A DNA stretch of 64,000 nucleotides from Vespula vulgaris (Eukaryota; Arthropoda; Insecta; Hymenoptera; Vespidae): assembly GCF_905475345.1 (NCBI RefSeq), contig NC_066602.1, forward strand, positions 1,240,001-1,304,000, read 5' to 3'. The notes below the pieces were generated by a model. That model saw only the letters and a list, made by a program, of their open reading frames with translations, was not told the origin of the DNA and made no database searches. The translations under genes and the position numbers were made by a program. Shown here piece by piece: positions 61,241-64,000 of this stretch (positions are counted from its first letter, which is position 1; each line of letters opens with the position of its first letter).

Positions 61241-61588
61241 CATTCAAACCTGACTTAATTCAAATTCGATTATTCTGAGCTCAATCTTCAATCCATGATA
61301 AAAACTTCCATTCTCATAATCGTCTCTACTCTGGATATCATTTTCTGTTTTTTCCTTATTATTTTTATTATTCCCGATAGGTCACGTTGATCCATTTAAC
61401 TTCTTTCATACGATACACCTTCTTAGAAATTTTAGAATTCAAATCGAAATTTTGCAAAATCAATGTTCGGCCAAGGACAAACATCGTTTTGATTAGAATT
61501 AAATTTATTATGGAATCATCGTTGTGGAGATAAAGTGTATCGTCGATTGAAACGTGAGCGAGCGTGGACTACTAATATTTACACTCAC

Positions 61589-62410
61589 CCTCTACTACTT
61601 CATCCCCTGTATCTCCTTCTTCATCTTCATCCTCTTCTTCTTCTTCAATAATGATTCGCAGAACATCTTTTTCGGAATCACTATTAATCGCCCTAAGGTT
61701 TTCCTTATCGTTCCTAATCTCGAAATTGAAATAAATATTATTACGATATATATAATTTTCTAACTAATTGCCGAAATTAATATTAGTTCGATATCCAAAA
61801 ATACGGTCAACGTTATTACTGATTTTTATTTACCCTTCCCGACTGCATTGAATCCTTCTGAAGTTGCAAAAAAATAGAATCCAAAGAGAATCGGCGAGGA
61901 AACTTACTTTTCTACGAAGGAACGTTCCCTTATTAGAGCAAAAATTCAACTTTGACCCATGATCCGTATGAACCGTTGGACGTTCCTTCGAAAAACCTTT
62001 CCCAACGCAATCGATTATATCCTCTTACTGAAGCCGCTTCCCTATTGATCCTTTGAAGGGATGATTCCCTAGCCCCGTACCACCATTCGAAAGCAGCATA
62101 GTAAAACAGTACTATATCGATTTCGAGAAGATTCGTTATCAAGGCCAATATAAATTTTTTCTTCCTATTTTTTGTTTGTTTAATTTCAAACACCTGACGA
62201 ATAAGGTATAGAACAAAATATTACGGATGAGTTAGAGACAAGGTCCATGTTTCAAAAGGAAATGCTATGATGATATGATGCTCAGATGATATATAGTATT
62301 CCCTAGAAGCACTAGAAGAGTTTTGGAAGAGGTCGATAATTTTAGATAATGCAATATCACTGACCGATTACGCATAATTCAATGTGTGTTCTCCATGCAT
62401 GAGATATATA
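61589..62410 (-). pseudogene. Type B copy 6, S-E6-F
   Basis: This is the duplicate of B copy 1. S near 62,365 reads SDIALSKIIDLFQNSSSASR. E6 is open from 62,193: NLLEIDIVLFYYAAFEWWYG, running on to NRLRWERFFEGTSNGSYGS. F shows FLRRKVSFLADSLWILF, then TAG at the Trp position, then an open acidic end with a GT donor at 61,588. The Glu run is one GAA unit or more shorter than in copy 1. Confidence 0.5.
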
Positions 62411-62489
62411 GATTTGTACTTTTTTTCTCATTTTTTAAAATTCGACGTATAATGTAAAGTATCATGTCACTGTCGAAGAATTTTAAGAA

Positions 62490-62828
62490 AAAATTGACAA
62501 TTTCAAAGAACGATTAGATACTTCTCATGTTGATTACTTCGCCGATTATATAATTTTTATTATGCAAAGAGAAATTGGAAAAAAATATTATTTGAATAAA
62601 TAAATTTTTGGTCGACGTTTCACAAATGGAAATTCAAAATGTGGGTAATAACGTTCACAAGATATTGTAATTATGAGAAAATTTCAGCAATAAAATTAAT
62701 TCCTTTTCATTTAATATTAATCATTAATAGGGGGCGATGAATTAATTGAAACGAAAGCGTTATTACAATATGCATTTATGCAATATGGATTATTTCATAC
62801 GGTAGTTAACAGCAAAGGGCAACAGTAA
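62490..62828 (+). pseudogene. N-O segments
   Basis: N reads ERLDTSHVDYFADYIIFIMQ, then is frameshifted by an A-run. O (62,736-62,828) reads DELIETKALLQYAFMQYGLF, then HTVVNSKGQQ and TAA, differing from the 4.6 kb copy by three residues. Confidence 0.4.
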
Positions 62829-63665
62829 GTCGGCTTAAAAGGGATTGGTGGACAAATCCGTTTCTCCCCACTCACATCATATTCAGCTCTTTCGACCGCG
62901 GAATAGGAGGTGTCGATTGAACTGCGTAAAGCCTATTCAAATGAATTACGCGAAAAGGGAAATAAATATAGCGAATGATTTTCTCTGAATCCATATTTTT
63001 TGGCACTGTGTAATAAAGAAAGAGAGAAGCTTGTTAACTTAAATAACGCAAAGAGAATTAGTAATATTAAGAAACAAATTTTCAAGCAATATTTCTTGCT
63101 CGATATTAACATTTATTTCTAAATATTTTAAACGATTAAAATGGGAAAAATAACAATAGTCGATTATAAATATTCTTCAGTCAATTTCAAAATTGTAAAT
63201 TGTAAAGAACAGGAATGAAAAAGAAACCAGAAACAAAAAAAAGAAAATAATTTGTCCAGTTAATGCGAGTTCATAGTGAAATTTACTTCCCTCTGACCCA
63301 CGACATTTCGGTTCTTTCTGTTGCGTAATACGCGGTATTGATTACCTTGCATAAAATGTAATGGCCCCTACCATCGAGCCCTGCCTTGGAGATCAGCTCG
63401 GTCATCCGACGAGGCAGTCTGGTGGAGGAACTCCTCTGCGGAAATCATCCTTTCAATAATTTTTGATCGAGTAATACGCAAGTAAGTGACAGATAATAGC
63501 ATCTATACGCCTATATAATACTTCATTCGTCCCAAAGGAAACTTACAAACAATCCAATCGGTACAATTTTTTCGTTTTCATTAATCTGTTGTTCGTTATC
63601 GATATAAGGTAAACTTGTCAGGAGTCGTTAATATGTGATTTGTTATAACATTCCAATTCTATATT
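62829..63665 (+). other. Upstream region of A copy 8
   Basis: It is almost identical to 4,690-5,520: two P blocks (62,835-63,000 and 63,290-63,420), an A-rich spacer and the gagtaatacgcaagtaag block at 63,469-63,486. No separate gene is seen. Confidence 0.5.
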
Positions 63666-64000
63666 ATGGAAATGAAACTAATTTTCTTCATCAATATCAT
63701 CCTAATTATTATTTTGTTGCTTCTCGGAGAAGGTACTTTATATCGCTAAGAAGCGCGTGACCCGATTTACCTATGATGACTCGACAATTTCAATGAACAA
63801 TTGAACGTCTATCCTGTCTTCACTAATCTACAAATTTTAAATTATTTCAGAAATATACCAGGTTAAACGAAGGCGAAAGCAGTTTCAATAGCTTAGAAAT
63901 ATTGCAAAGCTGCAGAATTGACTGCTATCTGAATTGTAATTACTTCCAAAGAAAATATGTGAATTTCAACTACGCTGCATGATAATTAAATATTCCGGAT
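63666..64000 (+). pseudogene. Type A copy 8, cut by window end
   Basis: E1 (63,666-63,749) is identical in protein to copy 1. E2 (63,851-63,982) follows tttcag and is open for 43 codons: KYTRLNEGESSFNSLEILQS, then DCYLNCNYFQRKYVNFNYAA and TGA. It keeps the 53 bp deleted in copy 1, so this is the better copy. E3 onward lies outside the window. Confidence 0.45.

Noticed and set aside
1..64000. Array as a transposable element or endogenous virus
   Set aside because: I saw no terminal repeats with target-site duplications, and no transposase, reverse transcriptase, integrase or capsid-like frame. An unknown non-autonomous element cannot be excluded by eye.
1..64000. tRNA, rRNA, CRISPR or bacterial-type operons
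   Set aside because: No cloverleaf-like sequence, rRNA core motif or regularly spaced short repeat was found. Spacing, splice signals and AT content fit a eukaryote.

Overview
The window looks like an AT-rich arthropod nuclear genome. It has short GT...AG-bounded open segments, TATA-like motifs, long AT introns and no bacterial operons. CpG is visibly not depleted despite the AT richness, a pattern known from honeybee-like Hymenoptera; that assignment is only an inference. I recognise no known gene, tRNA, rRNA, CRISPR or transposase.

Almost the whole 64 kb is built from a few modules repeated 4 to 18 times on both strands. I named them as follows. Type A copies: E1 (signal peptide), E2 (RYTRLNE...), E3 (FYDGDES...), E4 (...AEEADAAHEFIT...), E5 (HWIVNAEEWFKKQLEIL...), E6 (...LFYKAWNGGTRKWEG...). 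Type B copies: S (VGEILLSKI...), an E6 relative, then F (FLRRKED... with an acidic tail). Type C copies: E1/E3/E5-like segments, then G (ITRIYEKNISRFY...), H (RIAKFPNTSEFR...) and I (acidic, Asn-rich). N and O are two further open segments lying between divergent B and A copies. D is the shared 3' flank; M, L and R are mainly non-coding modules. J and K mark a distinct 28-33 kb repeat.

Layout: B(-) and A(+) copies stand head to head around N-O (4.3, 44.4, 52.9 and 62.5 kb; mirrored at 24.1 and 40.7 kb). A and C copies stand tail to tail across inverted D modules (7.7, 20.9, 37.4, 55.9 kb). M and L blocks (8.6-14.9, 25.9-27.9, 50.4-51.9 kb) separate these groups. The two window ends (1.9-5.8 and 60.2-64.0 kb) are a near-identical direct duplication about 58 kb apart.

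Most copies are broken by stops, frameshifts, deletions or lost splice sites. Even so, the same reading frame recurs across diverged copies: E2 in eight copies; E4 open in two and largely readable in two more; G, I and F in several. The best reading is a tandemly expanded, lineage-specific and largely decayed gene family whose E1 encodes a secretion signal, with a few exons still intact. Function is unknown. Exon limits are inferred from GT/AG signals and conserved frames, not from transcripts. Module edges without an exact splice site or stop are approximate, to about 50 bp.
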